Shown in pieces: positions 1-12,671 of a DNA stretch of 64,000 nucleotides. Where the stretch lies: the NCBI RefSeq assembly GCF_020882245.1, contig NC_083598.1:17601178-17665177 (forward strand). The letters run 5' to 3'. Position 1 is the stretch's first letter. Each line of letters starts with the position of its first letter. The DNA comes from Rhopalosiphum padi (Eukaryota > Arthropoda > Insecta > Hemiptera > Aphididae). A program made the position numbers and the translations under genes. The notes beneath the pieces are model-generated. The model was not told the DNA's origin. It did not search any database and saw only the letters and a list, made by a program, of their open reading frames with translations.

Positions 1-3000
1 TTGTAAAAACTAAGTATTCTCTAAACAAGGTAACGATAACTAAAATCGAACCGATTTATAATAAACCTACGTGTACTATATATGTATAATTAATGTACAT
101 TAGTAGTATTATAATAGTGGCCTTATGAATTCAGTATACAAAGTACAATATACAGACATTCCAAAGTTCAATTAATTCATTTTTTAATCTATACATTTTG
201 GTTTAATAATCGATTTTTATAGCTTATTTTATAAATAGGTTTTTTTTTTGTAAATATACGAGTATATAAATAACTAAAGGAACGAAATTTAAAGGGTTTG
301 CTAAATGTAATCGACAATTAATTTATCGCTCAAACTATCAACAATATAAAAGGTTTATCAAAAACAATTAACTTTGTTTTTTTGTTATTGATTATTGGTA
401 GTATATAAACAGAAGAAAATGTATTTATTTTGTCTCATAATAAATTATTTAAACTGTTTCACTCTTCAATATCAAGTAACAACATGACAAGATATACATT
501 TCTATACACTTCAACTTTTCTAAATTTCATACGCAAGTAGTAGGCTAATATTTTAATGTAAATGTAATAAAAAGCAATTATAATTGAAAATATTATATGT
601 TATATACATGTATATTATGTGTACTATACCTTATTGTATAGTAGGTACATAGATATAGTAAGATAAATGGTGTTATATAGATTATAGGCACATATACAGA
701 TTATAACAATTATATAACAATAAAAGTCGTAATTTAAATAATAAGCATAAATAATATTATTAAATATCGATAATGATGATTACCAGATAAAGATATTACC
801 ATACAATTATTTTCCGCACACCGCAATAATACGTATCTGTTTATGGTAGTAATTAACAAAACCAAATACATATACCGACTGAAGATTAAATTAGAGTTAA
901 AATTGATTATTTCTGATTTGATTTATTTATTGTTCTATTAGAATTTAATACTAAAATTTGTGTAATTTAGTATCGGTTTTTTCTTTGTATTTTTATCTGA
1001 CATTAAATTCAATGTTTTTGCTATACACCGGATCTTATATTATCGCTATATTGAGAGTTAAATCTTAAATGTGTGTTCGTCAACGCGATAGTCAATTAAA
1101 ATATTGACATAGCGCGAAAAATCCAAATGATTGCGATCAACGGAGATGATTATTTCTTTAAAGTGTCATCCAAAATGTATAAATAGACACATCATAACAT
1201 TTGTACTTTGTATTAGTTGTACCCGAGGCAAGTTGTACAATAGAAAGTGAACGATTTTGTATTACAACATTAAATGTACTCGTTTTGATAAGTGTTAAAC
1301 TAATAGATTCCTACTCAAGTTAAATAAATTTGCATTTTGGTTAAATCAAAATAATTCAAAATGTTTAAAGATTTTTGAGAATAAAATGTTATTTATATTA
1401 TACAAATGCCATGTTCAGTTAAAACAACGCCCAATGACAAACACGACATAAAATGTATTTAAATATGTTTACATACATATGTTCAGACCACATTATGTCT
1501 CCATTTTATAAGTGAAATTAAATAACTATACTCTTGTTGAAAATGTTGTGGTCCGACGAAAATCGGTTCATCTATGCATCATCCTCATGTGACACCCTGC
1601 CATCGAGACCAGTTTTACTATTATAATGTGCTGTGATAGGATAGGAATTGGCAATTTTTTTTCGACAGATAAAGTATATTATACAGTTATATATAACATA
1701 ATATATACATGCAATATTTATTATATAAACTTATAAGCGAATAATATTAATGTACACTGTATAGTAATATAATATATCTGTAATATACATTTAATAGTAT
1801 AAAAGTACATTATAAGGTCATGAAGTCATATATTATTGAAGAATCATTTAATGATAAGATTTTTTTCTTATGTAGTATTAAATATTATTATATATCAAAT
1901 AATCCCTAATATTTAGATAAATTAATGGTAAAATGTTTAGATTTTGTAAAATGAGCACAGTAATAAACGTATTAGTTTTACCAAGTATGTATGATTTTTT
2001 AAAAATTGTTTTCATATTTTATATTTTTGTATCTGTACTCATCATTTGGTGCAATACAACTTTCGAGGGTGGGGTTGTTAGAAAATTGAATCTAATTGAT
2101 ACTTATAGAGTCGTAAATAAAAATTGCTATTTTACTTACAATAAAACAATTGATAAAACAAAAAAATGGTAAAAATAATGTCATTATATTAATTAACTCG
2201 AAAGAAAATTGTTTATGCTATAACTGCTCAGAAATAAAAATTAAGTATACGTGTTGAAAGTACGGGTGAAGAGAAACTTCTTTCTCAGACGTGAATTATG
2301 TGCTTTACACAAGAAATAAAAATACATAAAATCAAGCTGTATTCAAATAATAATAATAAATTTATATTATATAGTTTATTATTTGTATATTTATCTTGCA
2401 AATTTCCATTTACTTTTACGTTAAAGACTTTAAATTTACATTTATTTTGAAAATGTCTTTATTTTTTTTTTCTGGTTTTATATATATAAATTTATAAGTT
2501 TATTTCTTCAATTTTCCATTTTTTGATATGGAGACGGACGACGGTTGAATCGGTACAACAGATATTGTTAGTTATTATAATAACGAAAATTAGAAATATG
2601 GTTAATAATTTGTTATGAGATAAATGTGTACACTTAAAATGCATTTATATTCCAGTTAATATCTATAATATTACCTCTTGTTTATTATTGATTTTGTGTC
2701 CCAGTTTTCTTACTACTATAATACAGCATAGTTGGTAGTCTAGCGTGATTAAAATGAAAGGAACGAAATTCCTTTTAACAGAATGAAAACAAACAAAAAC
2801 ATTAAAACTATAATTCAAAAAATTATCTGTACCCCTGTAGGTACTTATTGGTAATTGTATTTGCAGTCATTTAAACTGAACTGATTTGAAAACTAAGTAT
2901 ATTAAATGAAGTTATTTACAAAATTGGTATAATAACATTCATTTTTGGTGTAGTTATATTATGTAAAATATGTGTGCAAACAAATGTAGGTACCTACAAG

Positions 3001-5200
3001 CTTTTATAATATATTCCTCAATTGATTCATAGTCATTTTATACAACATTATATAAAGATCATAATTCATAAAAAATGTATTTTTTATTAATCAATTTTTT
3101 CAATTTTTAAATCTTTAAATTGAGATCTAAGTATATTTAATGTTTATTTTGAAGAAATTTTTTTTAGTTTAATTATATATGTTTAGTATAATATTCTATG
3201 AATAAAATTTTGGTATTAGGTAAAATCATTAAAATGTTTTTATAAAAAATGTGTGTTAAATCTTTCAAAATTCATTATTCAATATATTATTTTAGTTTAT
3301 ATTTAAGTAAATAAATAATAAAAAAATGTCATTTATACATTTTTTTTGAGATGATTTCATAATTATTTTTATTTTAAGTAGTTAAACCTTTTATTATTGA
3401 ATACTCAAAAAAGAATATCTTAATTTAAATTATTTTTAATGATGAATGCAATGTAATTGAGAAATCATCGTTTATTTAGTATACATAATTCACAAGATCT
3501 AAATAAAAAAAAATAATATTTATTTTGTACTTCTAATAAATAACTATTAGTTAATGTTTATATAATTTATTATAAAATGTGTGGAAATTGTTCGACTATA
3601 TTTCTCATTTTACAAAAAACAATAATGTGAATTTATATTAAAAAAAAAAAGATTTGGTGTACAAAAAGGAAAATTTAAATATTTAATAGAAGTTTAAAAT
3701 AAAAATATTTTTATTTAGAACAATACGATAAAATATTGAGAATGATTAATTCATTTAAATAATTTGTTTTTTTTTTTTTAATTTTATGATATGGAATATT
3801 TCCTATCAAATATTTTACAAATAATTATATCATATAATAACATAATAATATTGCTCTAAGCCATTTCATTATTATAACAAATATTTTAAAACATGATTAG
3901 TTTATGATTCTATATTATTTCGATTTTTTTTAAAAATGTTTTCAATAATTATACTACACTGAATATTGTGCTATTTTTTCATCCCACTTTGTTAATTATC
4001 TATATTATATGACTCTTAGAGCCTTTGTTTTTAAATTTTTAAAATGTTATAGATCCCAATATAGTTGTATCAGTTACTACCGTAGGTACCTAGAAATATA
4101 TTTTTGAAGGATGGCACTAATTTTTATTGACATAACCTATTACTAAATTAACACTATTAATAATTTTAAAATGATAAAACATGTTCTAATGTTTCAGTAT
4201 GTAATAAAATAAATTTATTTGCAAAATTGTTTTATGAGTGAAAATCAAAAAAAAAAAATAGCTTATCACCAGAAATTAGAATAAAATTGAATAAGTCATG
4301 ATAATAATAATAATAATAATGAAGAAACTTAAACACCTTTATCTTTTAGAGGCTCAAAATCTTCTTTTAATATTAATGTTTATTATCAAGGAATTTTATT
4401 TAAATTGTCTTTATAAAATTATAAGTCAGTTTAACATCATCAAATGTACTAATACATATTTTACATGGTAACAAGTAAATCAATGAAATTATTGTTTTAA
4501 CTAGAAATGTTGTCTGATTTGATTAAAACATTTCATTAAAATAAGAAAGCAAGTAATCTAAATTCTGATTTACTAAAATGGAAACTTTGTAGTAAGTGCA
4601 ACAATAACTATTAAAAATATTATAATAAGCTCTGTGTTTTGAGTTCCCACTTTTCTTGTGACTGGAGAAAACACAACCTTTCTGACATTTTACTGGCATT
4701 ATCAAAGTTAACTAAACTAAACTCGACTTCATTTTTTAAACTTTTTATAACAAATTACTAATTAGACTAGCTGACGTGAAAATGTTATCTATGATCGTGG
4801 TCAATTTCTCATAATTGTACCTGGTAATTTTATTTATATTAGTTATTGTTATTATACATTTATACCTAATCTAAAATATTCATTAGATAAAAATAGATGT
4901 TTTTGGTATATGCGGGGAATCTTTTGTATCCTTAACTACGGCATTATTTTAATTATGTGTTTATTTAATGTGTATATCGTGTATCTGCGTCTTAAAGCGA
5001 ACCCAGTGAACACGGTACTATGTAAGTAAAATATACTTATTCGATGGTAAAAATAACGTATTGTATGAAAAAAAAAACTTAATGACAACTATTAACCTTA
5101 GAGATAAAGTTAGAATAACATATGAGTAATATACCGTAATAGTAACAACAGTCAACAATACTAATATAACTACGACGATAATATTATATACATAATATAA
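1..5200. other. AT-rich non-coding stretch, no gene
   Basis: Very AT-rich sequence with many A/T homopolymers and TAAT/ATTA runs. The short open frames at 1933-2172 (+) and 4523-4705 (-) have no recognisable domain and the AT-driven composition (I, Y, N, K, F) expected of random frames. Copies of the TACCTAC/GTAGGTA heptamer occur near 2840, 2990 and 4083. A small imperfect hairpin lies at 1084-1116, with arms CGCG and GTCAAT. I see no splice-site pair, RNA gene or transposon here. Confidence 0.7.
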
Positions 5201-5205
5201 TAATA

Positions 5206-5670
5206 TATTATAATGTATTGTGCGTTTCGCGCAGCAGGTCGTTGGACCGGAGCTCTAACATCTTATAGTAGGTATTCTACATAGACATACGTACCTACGA
5301 CGAATTATTATTGACGACAAATTATTTTTTATTATTTTAGACGATCATCAGAATAACAATACTACTGGAGGAGAACATAATACGCCTAATTAATATTGGG
5401 AATACCTATAATAGTATCGATGTAATGTGATATGATGTGTATATTATAAACGTTATCCAAGTCAACGCTCTTTTCCATTCACTCGTACGCATTTTCATTC
5501 TCTAAATTAGGCTCTTCGATTGTACCTATACCTACTTCCGTTCGCGTTTCACTCTTATACTCTACGTATTTTTCATTCATTTTATTTTTGCAGCGTCGGA
5601 GCGAATGTTCGACAAAAAGAAAGAAGTATAGAAAAAGAAAAAATGCCAAACATGAGGGGAAATCGAGGCC

Positions 5671-5707
<37 letters not shown>

Positions 5708-5963
5708 ACACACACACATACACACACGCCGAGTGCCTCTCGCAGTGATTCCCAAACACGGGCCCCGGTTACTGCAATCGATTTTGGTCCCGATACGCCG
5801 CGAACAGGCGTCACTGGACAAAGAACTCCACCGCTACGCGACCGATGCTCCTAGGTCGATATTACTAAACGATAATGATACGCTAATGGAACGATATTAT
5901 CCGTTCGACCGTCGTAATTCTTTATCGATGAACCCACCGGCGTGGATATTATATTGTTTTTGA
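5206..5963. other. GC-richer island with possible exon
   Basis: Composition changes from about 5206, with CpG-containing sequence, and returns to AT-rich after about 5963. On the plus strand a T-rich tract ends in TTTTTGCAG at 5585-5593, a good 3' splice acceptor shape. An open frame starting at the ATG at 5643 runs to a stop ending at 5963 (106 codons). It passes through the CA repeat as alternating His/Thr and ends in a non-repetitive segment containing MERYYPFDRRNSLSMN. I do not recognise a family. The minus strand is also open across part of the same repeat, so the frame may be only a by-product of it. It could be a non-coding or 5' untranslated exon, a regulatory island or chance. Coding status is doubtful. 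Confidence 0.3.
5672..5727. repeat. Imperfect CA/TG microsatellite
   Basis: Alternating AC units run from 5672 to 5702, are interrupted by one G, and continue with a further interruption (ATA) to about 5727. The repeat produces His/Thr translations on the plus strand and Cys/Val on the minus strand, which accounts for several overlapping open frames around it. Confidence 0.95.
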
Positions 5964-6043
5964 ACCTTTTTTAATTTTAACACACCGCCTTAAGAACTTG
6001 ACACTTTAATAGTTTATTAATACGCCTTTCTTCGTCCAGTGTC

Positions 6044-6047
<4 letters not shown>

Positions 6048-6101
<54 letters not shown>
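6048..6101. repeat. Perfect (CA)27 microsatellite
   Basis: An uninterrupted run of about 27 CA units, the longest pure dinucleotide repeat in the window. It lies about 320 bp downstream of another CA repeat. Pure arrays of this length are normally polymorphic and can adopt Z-DNA; both statements are general knowledge and not visible here. Confidence 0.97.
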
Positions 6102-6105
<4 letters not shown>

Positions 6106-6109
6106 AACA

Positions 6110-8460
6110 TTTATTATGGATCCTTAAAGATGTCGAAAAGATTATTGCGTCGACTGCTCATTAGCCTATTGATTTGTTGTTAATTTTTTTAAATATCATC
6201 GACAGTCTTAACGATTTAATAATTGAATACGACCATAAAATAACGTGGGGAAAGAATACCCGACGAGATCTAATATATTATTATCATTACACGGTGGCGT
6301 ATACACAACTATAGCGATTTAAAATTAAAATTTAGGATTTCGAGATTTTGGCCACAGGGGTTACTCAAACCAATTACTGAAAGCAAGACGAGAAGTGATT
6401 TAATACGGACGAGACTTACATTTACTTATACATACTGTGGAGAAATGTAATCATACTGGATAAGGACGATAAGGTTAGTATTTTTAATTTACTTTGTAGT
6501 AATAAGTTTTGAACAATATTGTCTGTGGAATTTCGTTCATATGTCTTGTTATTTTTGTGTTCATGGAAAATAACGTTGTATCATGTATATGTAATCCACA
6601 CAATTTCGTTAGAGTAGTAAATTAAAACATAGGATCTTACGATTTGTCTTTAAAAAAACGTATACATTTTATTATATTTCCTATGAGATTTTTGACGTTA
6701 TAATATTTTAATAATATTTAATGACGATTTAAATCAACAGTTTAAAAAAAATGTAAAAACATATTTTATTAAAATCATATTGATCCACAATTTATTATAT
6801 AACACGAAATAATACATATTTTGTTGAAATATTATATTTAAAATAAGTAGTTTAATTAAAGCTTTGCTTTTAAATGGTTTTATTATGATGAAGTCGTTAC
6901 TAGTAGATTCATAATAATTTGTAAACTTTTTACACTGTAAATAAATTATGCTTGAGTAAATTGATTAGACATCATAAGAAAAATAAAACAAACGTAAAAT
7001 AAATGTAATAATATTATCTCTGTTCTCTTATAGGGTTTTTTCGTTATTTTAATTTCAAAGAGAGTTATGATCATTTTTACATTTTAATATTTTAGATACT
7101 TATTGTTAAATAATGTTTATGAACACTAAAAAAAAAAACACAAAAAATATATTTACCTACCTTTAAATTTGATAATTATAGGTACATTTACTGTAATGTG
7201 AAAATTAACAACACAAAATGGATTCTGCTGAATGTAAATTTGGTAAACTGTACGTTTATAAGAAGGATACAACACATCACTTCCTCTTATCTTGATATCT
7301 TTTTTTTGCGTGCTATTTATTAATACTAATATTTTCATGATGTTATAGCACAGATAAATATATATATTGTGGTAAAATTGAGAATTGCATTTACAAATAG
7401 AATGGAACAGATTATTAAATATGATGATACTTTCAAAATTATTAGTCTGTTGATAATTTTTACTTACTATATAATTTATCGTACTTATATTCGTATGTAA
7501 TATACATAATGTTTTATACCTAGTTTATTATATATATATATATATATATTAAAATAAATTTCTTCTTCAACTTGAAGTCGCCATAGTCATTGCTTTAGAA
7601 AAGTATATATAGATATAAAATGTATAATCCATTATGATTTTTGCATTACTGACTAAATATTACGTTATGCCAACATTTTTGTTTGATTAAAATATCTATT
7701 TATTTTATTATTATTCAATAATTGTCTTCGTTTTCCCAATTGTGATTCATGGATGATGGATTATTAAAAAATAAAAATAAATAAATACAATTTTTAATTT
7801 ATTCGAATAATGTCAACGGAAATAATGTACTTATTTTGAAAAAACTTGACCTGAAAAAAAAAATAGCTATATCCGACGACTGCGGTATAAGTATGCACGG
7901 AAGTGTATAATATTCATTGATTTTGGTTTAAACGAGTCGTATAAAAGCTGAGTATGTTATTACATTAAATATGTATTATAATATAATATTACAGAGTATG
8001 AACATTGTTTTTTTGATTTTTGCACCGTCCATAAGTCATAACATTGCGCTTTTGTCTTCCACCCGCCATTTTCGCACCCTATATACGCTATACCCATTAT
8101 AATACCATTGTCGACAACAATATATTAATACCGCTACAGATTTAGTACTTACAGTTTACACGTTGTGTATTATATGTAAATATTGAATGCATAAGTATAA
8201 TTGAAGTGACTATAATGTTAAATGATTTATTATATTATATTTGTATGTTATACTGTGTAGGATTGAGTAACTGAGGATTTACTTAGATTTTACAAATCCA
8301 TATTGTGTACACGGTACAGTATACACGTCATGTTATAGTAAATACAATAAATTATTCTAAACAGTGGTCATACGGTCATACGGTTCATATTATGGAATTG
8401 TGTATTCACTATTCTATAATACCAGTCATGTTTTAAAAATACACGGTAGAACCATATTAT
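6110..8460. other. AT-rich non-coding stretch, no gene
   Basis: AT-rich sequence. The only listed-size open frame, 7153-7338 (-), has no recognisable domain. A TA microsatellite occurs at 7529-7549 and a short tandem duplication of GGTCATAC at about 8366-8384. I see nothing else that I can support. Confidence 0.7.
7529..7549. repeat. (TA)n microsatellite
   Basis: About ten uninterrupted TA units within AT-rich DNA; a simple repeat with no sign of function. Confidence 0.9.
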
Positions 8461-8536
8461 ATATTGTTAATAATTGGTTTATATATCTATTCAATTTTCA
8501 GGTCTTTTTTTCCTCGTGATACATATCACAACCGAG

Positions 8537-8674
8537 ATGAAAACCGCAATAGTATTATTTCTCCGCTTAGTCGCATCGTTTATTGTACTAATTTATACAA
8601 TAATAACAGGAAAAATAAAAAAAATTATCGTGATAACAATACGTGTGTCGCCGTGTCTGAAACATACATCTTAA
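8537..8674 (+). CDS. Candidate 45-residue ORF with signal-anchor-like start
   Basis: An ATG at 8537 opens a 45-codon frame ending in TAA at 8674. The N-terminus reads MKTAIVLFLRLVASFIVLIY: a short basic start, then a hydrophobic stretch to about residue 24, resembling a signal peptide or signal anchor. A basic, Ile-rich tail follows (KIKKIIVITIR). A 3' splice acceptor-like TTTTCAG ends at 8501, so the ATG could sit at the start of an exon. No donor site is evident before the stop and no family is recognised. Hydrophobic frames arise easily in AT-rich DNA, so this may be chance. An alternative is a decayed first coding exon of a small secreted protein. Confidence 0.15.
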   Translation: MKTAIVLFLRLVASFIVLIYTIITGKIKKIIVITIRVSPCLKHTS

Positions 8675-8803
8675 ATGTATATACATTTGATATGATAAAC
8701 TAAGGATAGGAACAATCCTTAGGAAACAGCAATAGAAAAAGTAGATCCGTTCTGTTGTAATTTCAGGCACTGACGACCATAAGCTTCCCGTGCCGACTGA
8801 AGT

Positions 8804-9136
8804 CTATTGTATATTATACTCTCTTCTCGGGCTAGTTCGATAGCATACCACCCTTAGAATATCATTTAACTCATTGGATGGCGATGACACCAGTGATTCC
8901 ACTCGGGACCGAACATCAGCCCCTTGGAAGTGGTTTTCCTTCCTAAGTCCACACAGCATATCCGAAAGGTATGCAATAAAGAGCCTCTCCATGTTAACTC
9001 TTGTAGATGTTCTTTGTGGTCTTTGACTATAGTTTACCCATATCCTTGTGTAGCAGTACCAATTATACCAAGTATTAAGCAGACTGATACCAGGCATCAA
9101 TTGTACGGTATCGAAGACAAGATTTTGGTTACCTAA
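8804..9136 (-). pseudogene. piggyBac-like transposase fragment, C-terminal part
   Basis: The minus strand is open from 9136 to a stop at 8804 (about 110 codons with no required ATG). Its composition is less AT-biased than its surroundings. The order of motifs FDTVQL...SLLNTWYNWY... then, after a linker with basic residues and Ser/Thr, ...LFIAYLSDMLCGL matches the tail of the DDE_Tnp_1_7 domain of piggyBac transposases. In that family a hydrophobic 'hxxLVNAWLLYRR' strand is followed by an 'FRxxVAEALC' helix. There is no N-terminal part, no catalytic Asp triad, no terminal repeat and no TTAA pair that I can place, so this is a broken remnant. After the stop other minus-strand frames stay open to about 8700 with possible frameshifted continuation. 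The family call rests on motif resemblance only. Confidence 0.4.
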
Positions 9137-9678
9137 TTATTACAGTACTTGATAATCACATTCATTACAGTCTATTTAGTCCAAATTATAAGTTTTGGTT
9201 AATTTGACGTGAAGTAAAGGGCTTAAATATTTGTTTTTGAGTTTATTAAAAATCTGTGACAGTCAACTTAAAGAGTTAATTTATGTAAATAATTTAAAAG
9301 TTGAATTACTTATTTTCATTAAGTATTCAAATAGTTACGTAAGTCTTAAAGTTCAGACAAGTTGTGGCTGACTAAAGGAGAATAATATAGTTATAAGGTA
9401 GGTGAATACAGGGATATGTATAAAAACAAACAATTTACTTTAATATTATATTATTAATTAGAAAAATGCATATAAACGGCTTACATATCATTTCACTTCC
9501 TAAAAATCTTCATTGTATACTTAAAAGAAAATGGTATCGTGAACGTAATCTATTAACGTATCAATCCCAAACCAAGTGTTACTAATGGGTGGCTTCTCAA
9601 TCACTGGTAATAATGTTTGTATCGAATAAACCTCACGTATATATACTCACTGTGCTTGTTGTATAAATTGTAAAGGTA

Positions 9679-9694
9679 CTTCTTTTAAAAGAAG
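9679..9694. repeat. 16-bp perfect palindrome
   Basis: The sequence CTTCTTTTAAAAGAAG is its own reverse complement. It has no recognised regulator, and palindromes of this size with an AT core are expected occasionally in AT-rich DNA. Confidence 0.6.
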
Positions 9695-12652
9695 AAAAAA
9701 CCTGTACTCATGGTTCACGGGTGTATATTATGATATTTTTGTCAGAATTTTCTTATGATATGTTCTCATACGTATACTGTGTCTATTTATTTCACGGACG
9801 CATTCACTTTCTGTTTTTGATCGCACCGCTTTCGCATTTGTATTCTGTTGTGCATCATCATGAAATATCCGCAATGGATCTCTATCTATAAGACTTCTGT
9901 TTTCGCGTTGCTATTCGCATGTGCGTATCAGATATATAATAGAATTGGGCAAAAATACAATTATAATTTATTGTATTTCAATATTATAATATGAGTATAG
10001 GTTTGGAAAATTCGATAAATATCTTCGTAAAATAATAGCGTAATGCCGTGTATAATATGATTAAAAAAAATAAAAAATAAATGGAATATGTTTTTACTTT
10101 TTAGTATTAGGTACAATATAGCTTATAAGATATATCCAATATTGTTTCGCAATACTGTCGGTTTGTTTGCAAGCCGATGACACGTCACATAGACGTATTG
10201 GCGTAGCGTCTTAATTATAATGCGCGAGTGTGCGTCCGATGTTGCTGTACCGCGTGGTTTGCGGCGCAGTCGATCCGCGAACGTCGTCACATTATTGTCA
10301 GTATTTTCTGTCATACATCATAAGTTGTTTGGGTAGGGTTGTCGAACAAGTGTATCGGTCACAGAACCATTCGTTTTGAATAACATCACAAGGCATAGCG
10401 TCTACTAGATAATTTTACAACGATTTACAAAACCAAAATTTATATTCATTAAATGATACGTGTGTTGTATGTATAAGTGAATTTGCGTACAGTGTACATA
10501 ATATACTATAAATACCGGCTGGCAGCTACTTAATATATTAATCAGTAATTATACATTAATAGTCCCAAACTTGGTACACGTAAATCTTGATATCATGGAT
10601 AGAATATTATAAAAGTCGACAGATTTAAATCACTGGCAGATTATAGAGTGGCCCAATTTCAGCAATATCTCACGAAAACTTGGCAGTTAACGTCTCCGTT
10701 TGGTTTATTTATTTAGCATTTAATAATTTAAAATTAATGTATCTCAAAATGTCCAAATATACAAAGCTGCCATCGTTTTATCAAGATTTTTTTTTTTATA
10801 TATTATACTGCTCGTTGGCAAGTAGTCACAGTCGTGAAGCGTTGTTAAGCTATTTTTCGACTGTTTTTTTTATACTAATAATAAATTTAATTTATAGTCT
10901 TCAATTGTAATTACTAACTAAGTTAAGTTAATATTCAATATTTGAGTATAAAAATAAAATACTTTTTCAATGTATAGAAGGTGAAACTAAAATTATTAAG
11001 TTTATAAAAAACTTGTCCCATTTCCATAAATAAATGCAAGGTAAAAAAAAAAACCATCGGATATGTATAAAAAATAAAAATCACACAGTAAAACCATTAC
11101 ATTTGTTAATCACTTAGTCATGACAATTATTTATGATTTATAATATAGTTCATGATTTGTTTGAATGTTTGGAATCGATAATCGAATGATTGAACTAAAA
11201 ACTAATTGAAATCTCGATGAAGTTTTAAATAAGTTTGGGGCATATTGCACCCTTCCGAGAAAAAAATTCAATTATCGCTTTACTAAAAATGTGGGAAATC
11301 GGAGTTTGATTTAATTTTTATAATTCGTTTGAGTTCAATCTATACGTTAACTATTTATTTTGTCAATTGTTATCTATTATGTATAGTATAATATAATATC
11401 ATGTTTATTCTCTCTTCTCCATTTTTTATTTTATAAATTGTCCGATTAATTGTGGTTATTGTTTTAAAGTATACAAATTATAGTATAATATATAATATAT
11501 TTAATCATTATCTTGCCGATTTCTTTTAAATTGAATAATATGAATGAAAAATTTGAACTATAAAATAAACGGCTATTACAGTATTTGATGATCATTTGTC
11601 ATTAATCGCTATGTTCTTCAATTAAAATTTAAAATTAGGTATTAAGTATTAATTATTATTTTCTCTATTTCAGTGACCATACAAATTTCAATATTGTTGA
11701 TACACTATATAAGGGAGATTTAGAGGGACTACATTTTAAGTCTACGGTACCTAATTATAACAGGGGGATTAACCGATGCTAAATGCAAAAAGAATGGGTA
11801 TATCAATACCGAATCAACGTTATTTTGGTGAAATAATTAATTAAATTTTCGAACTACACAACCTTTTTAATGTATTCACAACAATGTTATTCTTGAATTA
11901 GATATTTATTGTTATTTATTCAGTGAAAAAAGAATCAATAAATAATCATAATCACTTAAAATGGTAATTGATAGTACTATAATACTAATCTATAAAAAAA
12001 AAATCAGCTATTGTTGGTATAATCATTTACATAAAACAATTAATATATTTCGTACAATTTAAAATAACAGTCTACTATGATAAGGATGTATTCAGATAAA
12101 TTATAAAAATGTCATATTATTATGAGTTATATTTTTAAGATGCGCGCCATTAAATATTGTACCTTTCACAGTTATACACTGCTAATTTTAATTGTTATAT
12201 CTAGAATAATTTTACTAATGTTGTGTGTGTTTGGTTTTTTTTTTACTTTATAATATTAATAATTTTTTGTGTTCTGGTTTTTTGTAAATAAAAATAAAAA
12301 CAATTAGCAGAATTTGTTTTCATAAGAAATTTTTTTCCATTTTTAACAAGCTATATTATAAAGTTGTTTAAAGTTCAGACCATAAAACGAAAGTAATAAA
12401 AATAAAACAGAAAAAATACTTTTATACATTAACAAACTATTTAATACTATTCGTTGTACTTTGGTACAAAATAAACTTTGATTAATATAATATGGCAATT
12501 TTAGTTTTCCTTAGTTTTAAAGATTATTATAAATCAATCTTTTTTGTCTAAACATTTTTGGTTATTTCATCAGTGTTAAAAATATATATAATTTTAACAT
12601 TTATAGTATGCTTTTGGCTTTCTGATTTAGTGTTGTAAATTTAAAATTGATG

Positions 12653-12671
12653 ATGTTACATAATGTAACAT
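12653..12671. promoter_or_regulatory. Palindrome with PAR-bZIP/NFIL3-type site
   Basis: Perfect 9-bp arms, ATGTTACAT and ATGTAACAT, flank a single A. On both strands the core fits RTTAYRTAAY, the site bound by PAR-bZIP and NFIL3-type factors (vri and Pdp1 in Drosophila). That is a match to a published consensus only; there is no nearby gene to give it context, and chance occurrence is possible. Confidence 0.25.

Noticed and set aside
1084..1116. Hairpin as microRNA precursor
   Set aside because: Only about a dozen pairs with a mismatch and a bulge, too short for Dicer processing.
5479..5814. 111-codon minus-strand ORF
   Set aside because: Central part is Cys/Val from the CA repeat and the plus strand is open in two frames at the same place; no recognisable protein.
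6048..6101. CRISPR or satellite array
   Set aside because: It is a pure dinucleotide microsatellite with no spacers; no CRISPR-like array occurs anywhere in the window.
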